From an uncultured Bacteroidales bacterium (GTDB lineage Bacteria > Bacteroidota > Bacteroidia > Bacteroidales > FEN-979), in assembly GCA_903903985.1 (NCBI GenBank), contig CAIVAT010000187.1, forward strand, positions 24,888 through 88,887: 64,000 bases of DNA, in the 5' to 3' direction. This document shows positions 8,401 through 20,000 of this stretch, one piece after another. Each line of letters opens with the position of its first letter. The stretch's first letter is position 1. Below the pieces are notes generated by a model that was given only the letters and a program-made list of their open reading frames with translations, ran no database searches and was not told the origin of the DNA. A program made the translations under genes and the position numbers.

Positions 8401-10907
8401 ATAACATTTGGATTGACGGTTTGTATAATGGAATCAGAAGATACAGGATTGTTGATCGCGCATGAAAATGAGGAAGTGAGCATGCAATGGATCGTATCTT
8501 TATTTGCAGGAACATAAGTAAAGGTGGCGCTGCTGGTACCTGCATTGCTGCAATTGACCTTCCATTGGTAACCAGAGGACGCCCCACCGGTTGAAGTTGA
8601 CGCAACATAGGTCACCGGTATGCCCATGCATGAAGGATTGTTCAATGTATTGATGGTGACGCTCACCGGAAGGTTCGGATTGACAGTCATCACGATCGTA
8701 TTGGAAGTGGCCGGGTTACCGGAGGCACAACTCAAACCTGAATTGACGACGCATTTAAAAGTATTTCCATTTGTCGGGGGATAGTTGAATGTTGTAAGGT
8801 TGGCACCGCTTTGCACCAGAACACCATTCACAAGCCATTCATAAAAAGGTGAAGCACCTCCATTCAGGCATGTTGCAGTAAAAGTGACCATCTGCCCCAT
8901 ACAGGAGGGATTAGCGCTTGCGGTGATGGAGACACTCACAGGCAGGGCTGCCGCAACATTCATCGTGATGGCATTGGAAACAGCAGAACTGTTGATCGCA
9001 CAATTCAAACTCGACAACAGGGTACAGGTAATCACCTCGCCATTGACGGGAGTGTAATTGAACGTTGCGCTGTTTGAACCGGATGGGGTCCCGTTTACCT
9101 TCCATTGATAGGCAGGAGTCGGGCCACCATTGACGGGAATTGCTGTAAAAACGACGGAACTGCCTGTACATATTGGATTTGTAGAAACAGCGATGGCAAC
9201 ACTTACCGGCAAACCACTGCTGATGCTGATGGTTATCTCATTGGAGAGAACAGGGATACCCTGGCTGCACAAACTATTGGAAGTCATCCGGCAAACAATC
9301 TTGTCATTGTTGGCTGGTGCGTAAGTATATATCGCATTGGTCGCTCCCGCAACCTCAGAGCCGTTCACTTTCCATTGGAATGAAGGAGTTGTTCCTCCAT
9401 TCAATGGGTTTGCATTAAACTGTATCGGCGTTCCCTCACAGGTATAATAGGAAGAGGCAGTAATGGAAACGCTTGGGGCCATCGTACCGCTCACAATCAT
9501 GGTGATCGTGTTTGAGGTCGACGGGTTCCCTGTTGCACACGATAAACTTGAAGTAAGCAAACATTTAACCTGGTCGCCGTTTGATGGCTGATAGGTGTAT
9601 GCAGGATTATCGGTACCAACAGTTAAATTATTTACGATCCACTCATAATGGGGAGTTGCTCCCCCATTGCCGGAATTCGCAGTGAGTGTCACCTGGCTTC
9701 CATCGCACAATGGATTCGCTGAGGCAGAAATGTCCACACTTACCGCAGTATGTTGCAATACCGCCATGATGATGGCATTGGAAGGTGCGGGATTCCCGGT
9801 TTTACATACCGCATTGGAGTTCAGGATACAGGTCACTACATCGTAATTCACCGGGGAATAGGTCATGACCGGATCATTTCCACCGGTGATTGTGCCATTT
9901 ATTTTCCAGGTGTAAACAGGTGCCGGGCCACCATTGACGGCTGTTGTGCTGAATGTAACCATGTTTCCTGAGCAAACCGGGTTGGAAGACGCGGCAATGG
10001 AAAGGCCCACAGGTTGATTCGGGCTGACAGTCATGATCATTGGTACTGAAATTGCCGGGTTTCCCGACGTACAGGTCATACTTGATGTAACCCTGCAGGT
10101 GATCACATCCCCGTTCACGGGGATATAGCTGTAAGTACTATTGGTTGCTGAAGGGATATCAACACCATTGCGCTTCCATTGGTATAATGGGAGGTTACCT
10201 CCGTTTGACGGGGAGGCCGTAAGTGTAACCATATCTCCCAGGCATGATGGATTGGCCGATGACGATATTGCCACTCCAACAGGAAAATTTGATGTAACCG
10301 ACATGACAACCGGGGCCGAGGATGCCGGGTTCCCCGAGGGGCATGCCAGGTTGGAGATGACCTGGCAGTGCACAATATCATTGTTGATAGGCGGATAACT
10401 GAAGATGGATGCAGAAACTCCGACATCCTGCCCGTTTACGAACCAAATAAATGTCGGTGATGATCCTCCATTGACCGCAGTTGCAGTGAAGGTTACCTGG
10501 GTGCCCGCGCAAACCGATGTGGCTGAAGGGGTAATTGAGATAGAAACCGGTAAGGATGGCTGAACCGTTACAGTTAAATCTACAGAAAAAGTGACTCCCA
10601 AACCATCAACATAACTGACATGCACTGTTTGAGCCCCCAGGGCATTCCAGGTCACAGTTACCGAATTATCTGTTGAAGTGCCTCCGTCCGTGATTGTACC
10701 TCCTGTAACAACCCAAAAATAGTTGTTCATAAATTGTTCGGTGGTATAAACATAACCACTGGTACCAATGCAGGGAGTTATCGATCCGGAAATGGTTGGG
10801 GTTGTAAAGGGTGCATCATGATGGGTTCCATCCATACCGGCCTGTCCAAACAAAATGTAAGGAAGGAGGACGAAGAAAAACAGTATGGTTTTAAAACCTG
10901 CTTTCAT
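2481..10907 (-). CDS. Giant Ig/PKD-like repeat surface protein with C-terminal FISUMP domain
   Basis: A 2808-residue secreted protein. Residues 1-22 are a signal peptide. A PKD-like domain follows (about 37-115; YFWVVTGGTITDGG then SVTVTWNALGAQTV). Residues 120-2533 hold 27 tandem repeats of about 89 residues with consensus PVSVSI.AS.NPVC.G, VTFTATP.NGG, P.YQWKVNG, Y.P.NGD.VTC.LTSS..C and SN.I.M.V. The last 190 or so residues form a FISUMP (Fib_succ_major) domain, including GTQCWFSKNLDYG, GLCPPGWHVPTDAEW and the terminal SNGFSVRCLLD. There is no T9SS sorting domain at the C-terminus, unlike its neighbour. It is the sister gene of the 3052-residue protein upstream and probably arose by duplication with exchange of the end domain. 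The role is most likely adhesive or structural at the cell surface; no enzyme signature is visible. Confidence 0.85.
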   Translation of the reverse strand: MKAGFKTILFFFVLLPYILFGQAGMDGTHHDAPFTTPTISGSITPCIGTSGYVYTTEQFMNNYFWVVTGGTITDGGTSTDNSVTVTWNALGAQTVHVSYVDGLGVTFSVDLTVTVQPSLPVSISITPSATSVCAGTQVTFTATAVNGGSSPTFIWFVNGQDVGVSASIFSYPPINNDIVHCQVISNLACPSGNPASSAPVVMSVTSNFPVGVAISSSANPSCLGDMVTLTASPSNGGNLPLYQWKRNGVDIPSATNSTYSYIPVNGDVITCRVTSSMTCTSGNPAISVPMIMTVSPNQPVGLSIAASSNPVCSGNMVTFSTTAVNGGPAPVYTWKINGTITGGNDPVMTYSPVNYDVVTCILNSNAVCKTGNPAPSNAIIMAVLQHTAVSVDISASANPLCDGSQVTLTANSGNGGATPHYEWIVNNLTVGTDNPAYTYQPSNGDQVKCLLTSSLSCATGNPSTSNTITMIVSGTMAPSVSITASSYYTCEGTPIQFNANPLNGGTTPSFQWKVNGSEVAGATNAIYTYAPANNDKIVCRMTSNSLCSQGIPVLSNEITISISSGLPVSVAIAVSTNPICTGSSVVFTAIPVNGGPTPAYQWKVNGTPSGSNSATFNYTPVNGEVITCTLLSSLNCAINSSAVSNAITMNVAAALPVSVSITASANPSCMGQMVTFTATCLNGGASPFYEWLVNGVLVQSGANLTTFNYPPTNGNTFKCVVNSGLSCASGNPATSNTIVMTVNPNLPVSVTINTLNNPSCMGIPVTYVASTSTGGASSGYQWKVNCSNAGTSSATFTYVPANKDTIHCMLTSSFSCAINNPVSSDSIIQTVNPNVIPSVTISASATTVCTGTLVTYTATAINGGSAPIYKWKLNGNHTGPNSPVWQFTPMDGDQISCTVTSNMMCLVSPEVTSNTIVMVVGLSLPAGISISASANPFCQGANVLYTATPSNGGTNPVYQWLINGLPSGTGATHAYAPLDGDFITCQVTSSLACASPKPATSNAILMYRNDGTPVSVLIRASDNPVCPGDPVTLFTTPTNGGTAPAYQWKVNGVNGTGVSTGPTYPYIPANGDAVTCYLTSNAACASGNPAVSNQIIIGTTPYATDSIIISTATNPFCPGTSVIFTSAITNGGLNPLYQWKVNGADKPGATNSSYTYAPQNNDVVTCVMTSHASCITGTTESAAIIMTSSTPLPLGVQVSASENPVCQGKVVRYTATPANGGVAPEYEWRVNNIVKGSNNSVLIYIPTNADAITCKLKTSLVCASPLEVISDPINMVVSSSPVFSVSLEASSNPVCLGIPVTLTATPVNGGPTPIYRWRKNGQLVPGENGITYSYMPYNGDVVTVTMTSSASCASLNPAVSNSVAFVVNAEQPVSVAIEPSDNPFCQGSQVTYTAAPENGGPAPTYHWIVNGADWPGATNSTFLYSPASGDAIQCRLSSNQSCINGNPALSNTVVMIESAAVMTVGVSITLEGDTIRCAGTQVRYLATATNGGSQPRFQWKVNGINNGGNTILSYFDYYPNDNELITCTITSNLFCVPLPKTATSNAIRMHIIPLAPVSVSITASTDTCCVGQSVTLAAMPVNPGTGPLYRWYLNGAQKPEWGSGPIINYIPANGDKIKCRINSNADCRTGNNSYSPEITMYVSPLRTVSASITPSANPVCQGTRVTFTAVAENGGNAPQFLWKVNGIDQVGNASQFSYTPLNGDSVSCIVTSNATCVLDNMALSNKVAMGVSPLLPVSVYIAAPNDTVCEGMVTFNATPTNGGPSPAFQWKVNGSNTGTNNHLFTYSPMDGDVVSCALMSNYACIEEDTVISNSVTLHIIPSSPVSITISRSLIPPCQGDTVVYTANPVNGGTSPYYQWLVNGFFVGGNNPVFSYVPNSGDVIQCQLYSNVDCSTGNPALSNADVMSFSPVLLVSVSIICSANPACIGTPAVFTALPVNEGTLPVYQWKVNGAVVGGNMSQLIYNPVNGDVVECTLTSDIPCSINNPAPSNSIAMSVLPPQTTQLTISTPINTVCSNTHVTFTSAAVNPGSTPDYQWMVNGIVIPGASNAAYTYIPSDGDQVTCTLKSSISCIVVNPVSSNTIVMHVSSGFPVSISISASANPTCIGQVVTFTSTAVNGGLDPEYQWMVDGYKVGTESTYTYIPTSGQVVTCQITSGYECEPVPVISNPITMIVSTIQPVAVSVVCSSNPACLSTSVTYTATATNGGAVPSYQWILNGTNLFGATNATYSYVPNNNDIVQCKVVSSESCVLGFSAFSEPIVMIVAAYFPADVLIIASDNMVCVNTLVTYNATPVYGGPAPIYQWQVNGTDVAGATTTTYSYFPVNNDAVTCKMTSDLNLCTSNPVTSIPVNMIVLGIPVGVSIIANTPTTVCAGDSVLFTATPINGGPVPTYQWKVNGIQVGDNSPVFKYPPSDGDSVYCMLESNATCSTGSLATSNKVAMSVNPVFPVSVSIEANPSGPVCAGVTVIYTAVAQFGGANPVYQWQVNGVNVGSNNFTYTYQPAVGDIVTCTMISNITCAGTPVSSTLIVSSGGGPMVTYDCPRDLITATNAKPFKLHGGLPLGPGGYYSGAGVDSSTGIFDPLLAGPGSHTIKYTYPTAGNCIATDSMVIDTRASAPVNCGNPIHDVRDNNKSYPTVLIGTQCWFSKNLDYGIKRNFSDPQVDNCEDTKYCLNNLEANCTLYGALYQWDELMRHDPSPGAQGLCPPGWHVPTDAEWMVLFGYYGGQSIAGDSLKAQGAGNFNGLPGGVIYQNQVGSFSPPDFSAAIFWTSDQEGATRARSHGLNSAVGSVSDYHSGRSNGFSVRCLLD
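3309..10550 (-). repeat. 27 tandem coding repeats of about 267 bp
   Basis: This is the repeat array inside the 2808-residue gene. I counted 27 units by the NPVC / NGG..P.YQW / NGD.VTC / SN landmarks. The units have diverged in both protein and DNA, so this is an old array rather than a recent expansion. Repeat 14 (about 6797-7064) lacks the middle cysteine, having VVTVTM where most units have VVTC. Confidence 0.85.
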
Positions 10908-11090
10908 GATTGACTACAATGAACTAAATCAGATAAAATGCTTAAAATGGTTATACGTTAAATCCTTCAAAATGATACGTTTCAATAAACATTTGTCCTC
11001 TTTTCCCATAAACCCCGTTCCCCTGACCTCATCCCCATAGAGCAAAGGGGTAAATGTCCCACCTTTGTTGGGGAGTGATTTAGGATGGAG

Positions 11091-14000
11091 TCATCGGTTA
11101 TATATCAGAACTTTTTTCACTACCTGGTAATCTGCACATTTGAAAACAACATAATACAACCCCTTCGGCAATTTTGGACGAAGGTCAATGACCCGCTTGA
11201 ATTTACTTTTGACAACGATGTCAGAAATTTTAAAAAGCTGAATTCCAAGGCCATCATACACCGATATATCAAAAATGTCTTCCACAGGAAGGCTGATTGC
11301 TACGGTAAAATGTCCGTCATTGGGAATAGGGTAAACCCAGAATCCCGGTTTAAAAGTAATTGGGCCTGGAAATTTACCGTCGAAGTAAAAATGTTCCGAC
11401 GGTTCCGAACTGCACCCTTTGAGGGTCACGATATTCCAATACCACCCTGCTTCCACCGGCGATAATGTCTGGCCCACCGAATCCGTAAGAAGTGCTCCTT
11501 CAAAATACCATTGGTTTCCAATCGCGGCACTGCTGGTGAGGGTATTATAATCCCTTGCGATCACGGGTGTTTCAGGAACCGGGAACACCTCCACTTGCAT
11601 CGACGGCGACATCGGACCCCTGCCACAGGCATTGTTCCCATATACGCTGATTACACCCGAGGTTGATGATGCTGCAAAATCCAAAGCAATACTCCGTTCA
11701 TTCACCCCGGTGGCAATGGTCACCCCTGCCGGCAGATTCCAGGTGTAGGAAGTAGCCATATCCACGGATAAAATTGAATACGGAACCGATGTTGATCCTG
11801 CGCAAACAAAGGTTGGGCCTGAAATTGACGAAGCTTCTCCTGGGAACAGATTAACGACCGGGAATATCTGATTGGATGTGACAGCGGTTGCACTGACACA
11901 TGGCAAACTTGTCGTCATCTCAACATGGATCCCATCACCCGGAAGCGGAATGCAGGAATACAGGGAATCATTCCCTCCCACCGGGATATTGTTTTTATAC
12001 CACTGAAAAACAGGAACTCCCCCATTCGAAGTCAATGCAGTAAATGTAACTGAGGTTCCTTCGCATACTTCATTCTGGTCAGCCATGATCGCGGCTTCCA
12101 CCACCAAAGGAACATCAACGGTCATGCCGATCGTGTCGGAAAATACTGAAGGAACATTCACACAGGTTAATCCTGTCTTCATTTCCACATATACGCGGTC
12201 CCCTTCTTCCGGAATGCAGGAATAAACAGGCAGACCTGCTCCAACAGGCAATCCATTCTTATACCACTGATAAACCGGGATTCCGCCATTCACCGGTGTT
12301 GCTGTAAACACAACCTCTTTTCCATGACATACCGGGTTCAGGTTCACATCGATACCGACATCGATCGTCAACGGTTGATTCACAGTGATGGTGATCATAT
12401 CGGAATTGGCAGTTGAATTCTGAAGACAAGCCAGGTTGGAGGTAATTTTCACATAAACCTGATCGCCATTGTTTGGAACATAGGTGAAAACCGGTAAGTT
12501 TAATTCAACGGATGATCCATTCAGGAACCATTGATAGACCGGAATTCCCCCGTTTATCGGGGTGGCGGTTAAGGTAACCGGTGAACCCTGGCATACCGGG
12601 ACAGGATCATCAACAATGGTGACACTGACCGGAAGAAGCGGGTTTACGATCATGTTGATTGCATTGGAACTGGCGGTTTGTGTGGTCACACAGGGGAGTG
12701 TCGTGATCATGGATACATGCACGACATCTCCGTTGGCAGGCAGGTAAGTATAATCGGGTTGATTCAAACCGACAGGCAACCCATTCAGAAACCATTGATA
12801 AGTGGGAACCCCTCCATTCACCGGGGTTGCGGTGAAGGTTACCACTGTTCCGTCACAGATATTGTTTTGATCTGCAGCAACTGAAACGCTTACCGGAAGC
12901 GGGTCATCAACCATCTGTGTCAGCGTATCCGATACGGCCGGACTTCCGACTGCACAGATAAGATTTGAATTAATTTCAACAAAGACCCGATCGCCATGGG
13001 TGGGTATGTAGCTATAGGTCGGCTGATTACTGCCGACGGCAAGTCCATTTTTGAACCACTGATAGAACGGATTGGTTCCCCCGTTTTCAGGAACAGCAAT
13101 CATGTTAACGATGGTTCCTTCGCATACCGCACCGGGGGGGCTGGGAAAGATGTCAACGGAAACCGGTCGCAACGGATACACCACCATGGCAATAAGGTTG
13201 GAGGTGACCGGGCTTCCGGTAGTGCAGGATAATCCTGAAGTTAAAATACACGATACCGAATCACCATCCTTCGGAATGCAGGTATAGGTCGGGCTGTTGT
13301 TTCCAACGGTATTCCCATCCACCATCCATTGGTATACCGGAGCCGAACCGCCATTTTCAGGAATTGCAGTAAAGGTGACAGGGGTTCCTGCGCACAGGTT
13401 ATTTGCAGATGGTGAAATAGTCACATTAACCGGCATATCGAAACTGACAACCATCACTACCTGGTTTGATAACACCGGAACAGATGATGAACAGGGATTG
13501 TTGGGCGTCAGCAAACAGGTAATGATATCTCCGTTTACAGGCATGTAGGTAAAGGTTGCCTGGTTTTCGCCGACATTGTTCCCGTTCACTTTCCACTGGA
13601 AAACAGGTGTAAGACCCACATTGGTTACCGAAGCGGTGTAAGTAACCGGATTGCCGAAACAAACCGGATTGGCGGAAGGTACAATGATAATTCCTGCCGG
13701 AATCGGCAAGGTAACTGTCATGATGATCGCATTGGAGGTGGCCGGGTTGCCTGTGGCACATGAAAAATCAGAAGTCAGGAGACATTTGATTATATCGCCC
13801 TCTGATGGGACAAAGGTAAATACCGGATTGTTAATGCCAACATTCAATTCATTGACCATCCATTGGTAAGTTGGTGAATTCCCGCCATTTACAATGGCAG
13901 CTGAGTAGTTTACCGGTTGTCCGTAGCACGCCGGATTGTTCGAAGCCTGAATGGTAATATTCACCGGGAATTCAGAGCTTACGGTCATGGTAATCGGGAT

Positions 14001-17000
14001 AGATTGCGCAGTATTGGTCAGGACACATGTTGCGCTGGAGGTCATCTCACAAACCACCATATCCCCATTTGACGGGGCATAAGCCCATGTGGCCTGTCCA
14101 TTGCCAACATGGATGCCATTTACTTTCCACTGGAAGGAAGGGTTGTACCCGCCATTTTCGGGACTCGCCATAAAGAAAACCTGGCTGCCCTGACATGCCG
14201 GATTTTGTGAAACCGAAACCGACACTGCCGTCGGGACAGGCTCAACCACATTCATGATGATCGGATTGGATGTCGCCGGACTGTTGGCCGGACATAGCAT
14301 ACCGGATGCCATCTGGCAAATCACTGTGTCACCGTGAATCGGTATATAGCTGAAATACGGTGAATTGCCTCCTGCAGGAGCTCCATTGACTTTCCATTGA
14401 TAAACAGGAGAAATGCCTCCGTTCACCGGGAGAGCAGTATACGTTACCGTGGAGCCAACACATGCAGGATTCCCGGAGCTCACAATGGATACTGCCGTGG
14501 GCATATTGGCATTGACCTCCATCACAAGGGGTGCTGATACAGCCGGATTGGCTGTTGCACATGAAAAATCAGAGGTTAACCTGCATGTTACGTTATCACC
14601 ATGGGCTGGCATATAGCTGTAAAAAGAAGTATCGTTCCCGACATTTATACCGTTTACCATCCACTGGTAAACAGGATTATAGCCTCCATTAACCGGTAAA
14701 GCCGTAAAGCCGACCGACTCGCCCTGGCAGGAAGGATTCGCAGTGGGCACTACGGTTACCTCAACAGGTAAACTTGAGTAAACAGACATGACCACTGGAA
14801 CAGAGGTGACCGGGCTGCCTACTGTACACGATAACCCTGAGGTAAGTTTACAGGTCACAACATCTCCATCAGCGGGCTTGTACGTATACGTCTGGTTATT
14901 TGTGCCAACCACCGCTCCATTTACCTTCCATTGGTATTGCGGCGACGGCCCTCCGTTCACAGGCACTGCCGTATAGGTTACAAAGCTGTTGATACAAACC
15001 GGATTTACTGATGGAAGAACCGATAAACTGACAGTTTGAATGGCACTTACCGTCATGGTTACCGTATTTGAAATGGCATTCAGCATTGTAGTGCAGGTTG
15101 AATTTGATGTCATCTCACAACTGACCACATCACCGTTTAAGGGCGTATAGGAGAAAACAGCACTGCTTGTACCCGTGTCGACCCCGTTTACTTTCCAATG
15201 ATATACCGGTGCCGATCCTCCGTTGAAGGGAGTAGCCGTATAAACGACCGTTGCACCTTCGCAAACAGGGTTCGCAGATGGTGCGATGGTGACACTGGCA
15301 GGGGTATTCGAACTCACACTCATGATGATCTGATTGGAATTTGCCGGATTTCCCGTGGTGCAGTTTGCATTGGATGTGACACGGCAATACACCACATCTC
15401 CGTTTACAGGTGTATAAGAGTAGGCAGGATTATTTGTGCCAACCAGGATCCCATTCACCCTGTAACGGTAATATGGGCTAGTCCCGCCATTGGTCACCGC
15501 TGCATTAAAAGTGACCGGGGTCCCCAGGCAGGTCGGGTTTTCAGATACGGTAAGGGCAACCGACACGGGTGCCTGCGGGTAGACCGTCATGGCAATCGGG
15601 TCGGAAAGGGCAGGATTGGGGGTTGCGCAAATTAAACTGGTGGTAATCTGGCAGGCAACCACGTCGCCGATCGCAGGTGCATATTGATAAGTACGATGAT
15701 TCGATCCGACATTAATGCCGTTCACTTTCCATTGGTATACCGGAGAATTCCCGCCATTGGTCGTTGTTGCAGTAAACAATACCAGTGTGGTGTAACAGAT
15801 CGGGTTGTTGGAGGCAGTTATCGAGATGGTCACCGGTAATGCAGTAATTCCGTTCATCACAATCTGGTTTGAAACTGCAGGATTTCCACTGGTGCACACG
15901 GCATTTGAATTCAGGATGCAAGTCACGATATCACCATCAGCAGGCGGATAGGTAAACGTTGAACTATTGGTCCCGATATTTGACTGGTTGACCTGCCATT
16001 GATAACCAGGGGTATCTCCGCCGTAAGTAGGCGTTGCCGTAAAAGTTACGGGGCTTCCGATACAAACCGGGTTAAAGGAAGCTACAATGGCAACACTGAC
16101 GGGCTGAATGGGTAAAACAACCATGTTGATGTTGTTCGAAACAGCAGGATTGCCTGTTGCACAGGAAGCATTTGAAAAAACATGGCAAACCACAACATCC
16201 CCGTTCACCGGGACAAAGGAGTATTCGGGGCTGTTGGTGCCCACATTGTTACAATTGACCACCCATTGAAAAACCGGAGCAGGACCACCATTTTGAACAG
16301 TGGCAGTTAAGGTAACCAGGCTTCCTACACAACAGGGATTGGTTGATGCGATAATGGTCACCGCAACCGGGAGATTGGGGCTTACACCCATGATCACGTT
16401 ATTTGATACCGCAGTGGGGGTTGCAGCACACGACAGGTTTGAACTCATTATACAATGCACGATATCACCGTTTCCCGGAGCATATGTATAAACTGGACTG
16501 TTTTCCCCGGAAGGGGCTCCATTGACATACCAGGCAAAAAATGGATTATCTCCACCTCCGGAATGCGTTGCAGTAAAGGTAACACTGGTTCCCGCACATA
16601 CTGAATTAGCTGAGGCGTTAACCGAAATGGTAACAGGAATCGGACTTGCCTGCTGAAGGATCACTTCATTGGAAGTAATGGGGTTGGTACCACTGATGCA
16701 ACTTGCATTTGATAATAAATCGCATTTGACAACGTCACCCGGCAAAGCAAAATAAGAAAAGTTTGCTGCGTTGGTGCCCGCTGCAAGGTTATTGACTTTC
16801 CACTGATAAACCGGAGCGGGGCCCCCGTTGGTTGGGATGGCTGAAAAACTGACTGGATTCCCGGGGCAAAACGGGTTCGTAGGTGTGTTGATGACGATCG
16901 CAGCTGGCAATGCCGGGCTTACTCCCATGGAAAGTGGATTTGATACAGCGGGACTTCCGCTCACACACGCTGCGTTGGAGGTGAGCTGACAGGTGACAAC

Positions 17001-20000
17001 ATCCCCGTTTGAAGGTGAATATGTAAATCCTGGTGAATTTGACCCGCTGCTGATCCCATTTACTTTCCACTGATATACTGGCGAGGTCCCCCCGTTCACC
17101 ACGGCAGATGCAAAGGTTACACTGCTTCCAGGGCATACAAGGCTATTGCTGGCGGAAATCCTGATGCTTGCAGGGGTTTCTGTATGATGGAGCATGGTGA
17201 TTCCATTGGATTTACAAGGGTTCATGACTGCACATGTCAGGTTTGAGGTCATCTGGCCGGTCACAAAATCACCGTGTGTGGGGACATAGGTGTAAGTTGA
17301 ACTGGTTGTTCCTACGGGCAAACAATTCACGCGCCATTGATAAACCGGCAACGTTCCTCCATTGGTGGGGGTAGCGGTGAAAGTAACAGGACTTCCTTCG
17401 CAAAATGGATTTGTGGAAGTTGATATACTTACAGCAGGTGCAAGTTCAGGCTTCACCACCATAGTGATCGGGCTCGACGTGACAATCTTGCTTCCCGAAT
17501 AACATAAAGCATTCGATGTCAGCCGGCAGGTTACCACATTGCCGGTAGCCGGCGTAAATATCAGGGTTGCATTGTTACTCCCTGTGTTGTTTCCATTGAG
17601 TTTCCATTGATATACAGGGGCTGTTCCCCCATTTGAAATCGTGGCCGTAAAAGTAACCTGACTGGCAGTGCAGGATGGATTTGTAAGGGTTGAAATGGAT
17701 ATAGTGACCGGCAGAACCGGCATTACGGTCATATTGATCGCATTGGAAGTGGCAGGATTTCCTGAACAGCACTGAAGGCTTGAGGTCACCTGGCAGGTAA
17801 TGACATTTCCATTAACAGGAGAGTAAACAAAGGTATTTTGATTGGTACCGGCATTCACCCCATCAACTTTCCATTGGTAAACCGGGGATAAACCCGCATT
17901 GACGGCAACAGCCGTATAGGTTACCATTGCGGCCAGACAAGATGGATTTGCGGCTGTAGTAATCGTGACACTTACCGGAAGGATAGGGTTTACCGTCATG
18001 GAAATCTCATTTGAACCAGCCGGGTTATTCGTTGCACACGTCAGATCGGAAGTGACCCAGCATCGGATGAAATCACCGTTTGAAGGAATATATGAAAATG
18101 TCGGGCTGTTTGTTCCAACACTTAAACCGTTTACAGTCCAGGCATATGCAGGTGTGGAACCCCCATTGACCGCCTGTGCGGTATAAGTTACCGGCAGCCC
18201 GGTACACGAGGGATTCGTTGATGGCATAATACTGGAGCTCACCGGGATGCCAAGGCTTGGGATGACCGTCATGGCAATGATGTTTGAAACTGCCGGATTA
18301 CCTGTTGCACAGGATGAACTCGAGGTCAGGGTGCAGGTAACTTGGTCGCCGTCCTGCGGAATGTATGTAAAAACCTGATTATTTGAACCGCTGTTCATCC
18401 CGTTTACTTTCCATTGAAAATTCGGCGATGTTCCACCGTTTACGGGAGTCGCAGTAAAAACAACCTGAACATTCTGGCAAACAGGGTTTAAGGAAGTTAC
18501 AATGGAAACGGATACCGGTAATTGCTGGCTGACGGCCATGGTAACAACGTTGGAAGATACGGGGGTCACAGGCGCACACTGGATATTGGAAGTCATCCAG
18601 CAAACAACCTGGTCGCCATGGTTTGGGAAAAAAGTGTAACTGGCACTATTTGTGACCACAGTAACTCCATTTACCTTCCATTCAAAGGTGGGAGCAGTTC
18701 CTCCGTTAAATGCGGTCGCGGTCAGCGTGACGGACGAGGCAACACAAACCGGATTTGAAGATGCGGAAATAGAAACACTTACTGGAATATTCGGGGTCAC
18801 GGTCATGGTAACTGAATTCGACAGGGCCGGGGATACGGATTGGCACAGAACGGATGAAAAAAGTTTACAAAATATCACATCCCCATTTGCCGGAGCATAG
18901 TTATATACCGCACTATTTGTTCCAACGGGGAATCCATTCAACATCCATTGATATACCGGGGATGTTCCGCCATTGACTGGAAAGGCCGTGAATGTCGTGG
19001 TAATACCCTGGCAAACAGGATTTGCAGATGCCTGAATGCTCACACTGACCGGAACGACCTGGTTTGTGATCATGGTTACCGGGGCCGATACCGCAGGATT
19101 GCCAAGGGTGCAGGAGGCACTGGAGGTAAGCTTGCATGTTACAGCGTCGCCATTGAATGGAACATAGGTAAAACTATTGGCTGCTGAACTGACTACGATA
19201 TTGTTAACTCTCCATGAAAACTGCGGGGAAGTGCCTCCATTGGCAGGCAGAGCTGTATAGGTCACTGATGTGCCCTGGCAAACCGGATTTGCAGAAGCAG
19301 AAACGGATATACTCACCAACTGGCTGGGGCTGACTGTCATCACGATGGGACTTGATGATGCCGGGTTTCCTATAACACAAGTGGCACTTGAGGTCATCTC
19401 GCATACTACAAGGTCGCCGTTAACAGGGGTCATGGAAAATACGGGACTATTGCCTCCACCTGGTAATCCGTTCACTTTCCATTGATAGACCGGTGCCGGA
19501 CCTCCATTTTGAGAAACCGCCGTAAAGGTCACCTGAGTACCCTGGCATACCGGGTTGGAAGAAACGGAAATAAAAACTCCCGTCTGCCGTAAAGGACTGA
19601 CAATCATGCTTACAGGGTTAGAAACAACCTGTGGCAATGTATTACATTGGGCGGTTGAATAAAGGTCGCAGGTCACCACATCACCATTTGATGGAATGTA
19701 GCTAAACACACTGCTGTTGGTGCCAACCGGGTAACCATTTACCATCCATTGCAGAACTGGCGTGGTTCCTCCATTCACCACAGCTGCACTGAGTAAAACG
19801 GGCGTGCCTTCACAAACCGGATTATTGTCAGGTGAAATAGTAATGGCGGGAACCACCAGGGGTAAAACCGTGACATGTAAGGTGCCTGGAGCAGTAGCCG
19901 TAGCATAGTTCACCATGACAACCTCCGTGCCCGCCTGCGACCAGGCAACAACGATGCTGTTTGTGCCTGCTCCGGAAGTAATTGTTCCCCCGGAGGACAA

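Noticed and set aside
11020..11090. C- and G-run-rich stretch after the 3052-residue gene (CCCC and GGGG blocks)
   Set aside because: It could fold weakly but gives no clean stem with T run. I could not decide between terminator and chance.
9936..11090. Canonical promoter before the FISUMP giant gene
   Set aside because: No TAnnTTTG on the minus strand was found within the 183-base gap. The gene may be read from upstream or use another sigma factor.
3309..19853. CRISPR or DNA-level satellite explanation for the 267-bp periodicity
   Set aside because: The period is 89 codons, the reading frame is kept throughout and the units differ in DNA. It is a coding repeat.
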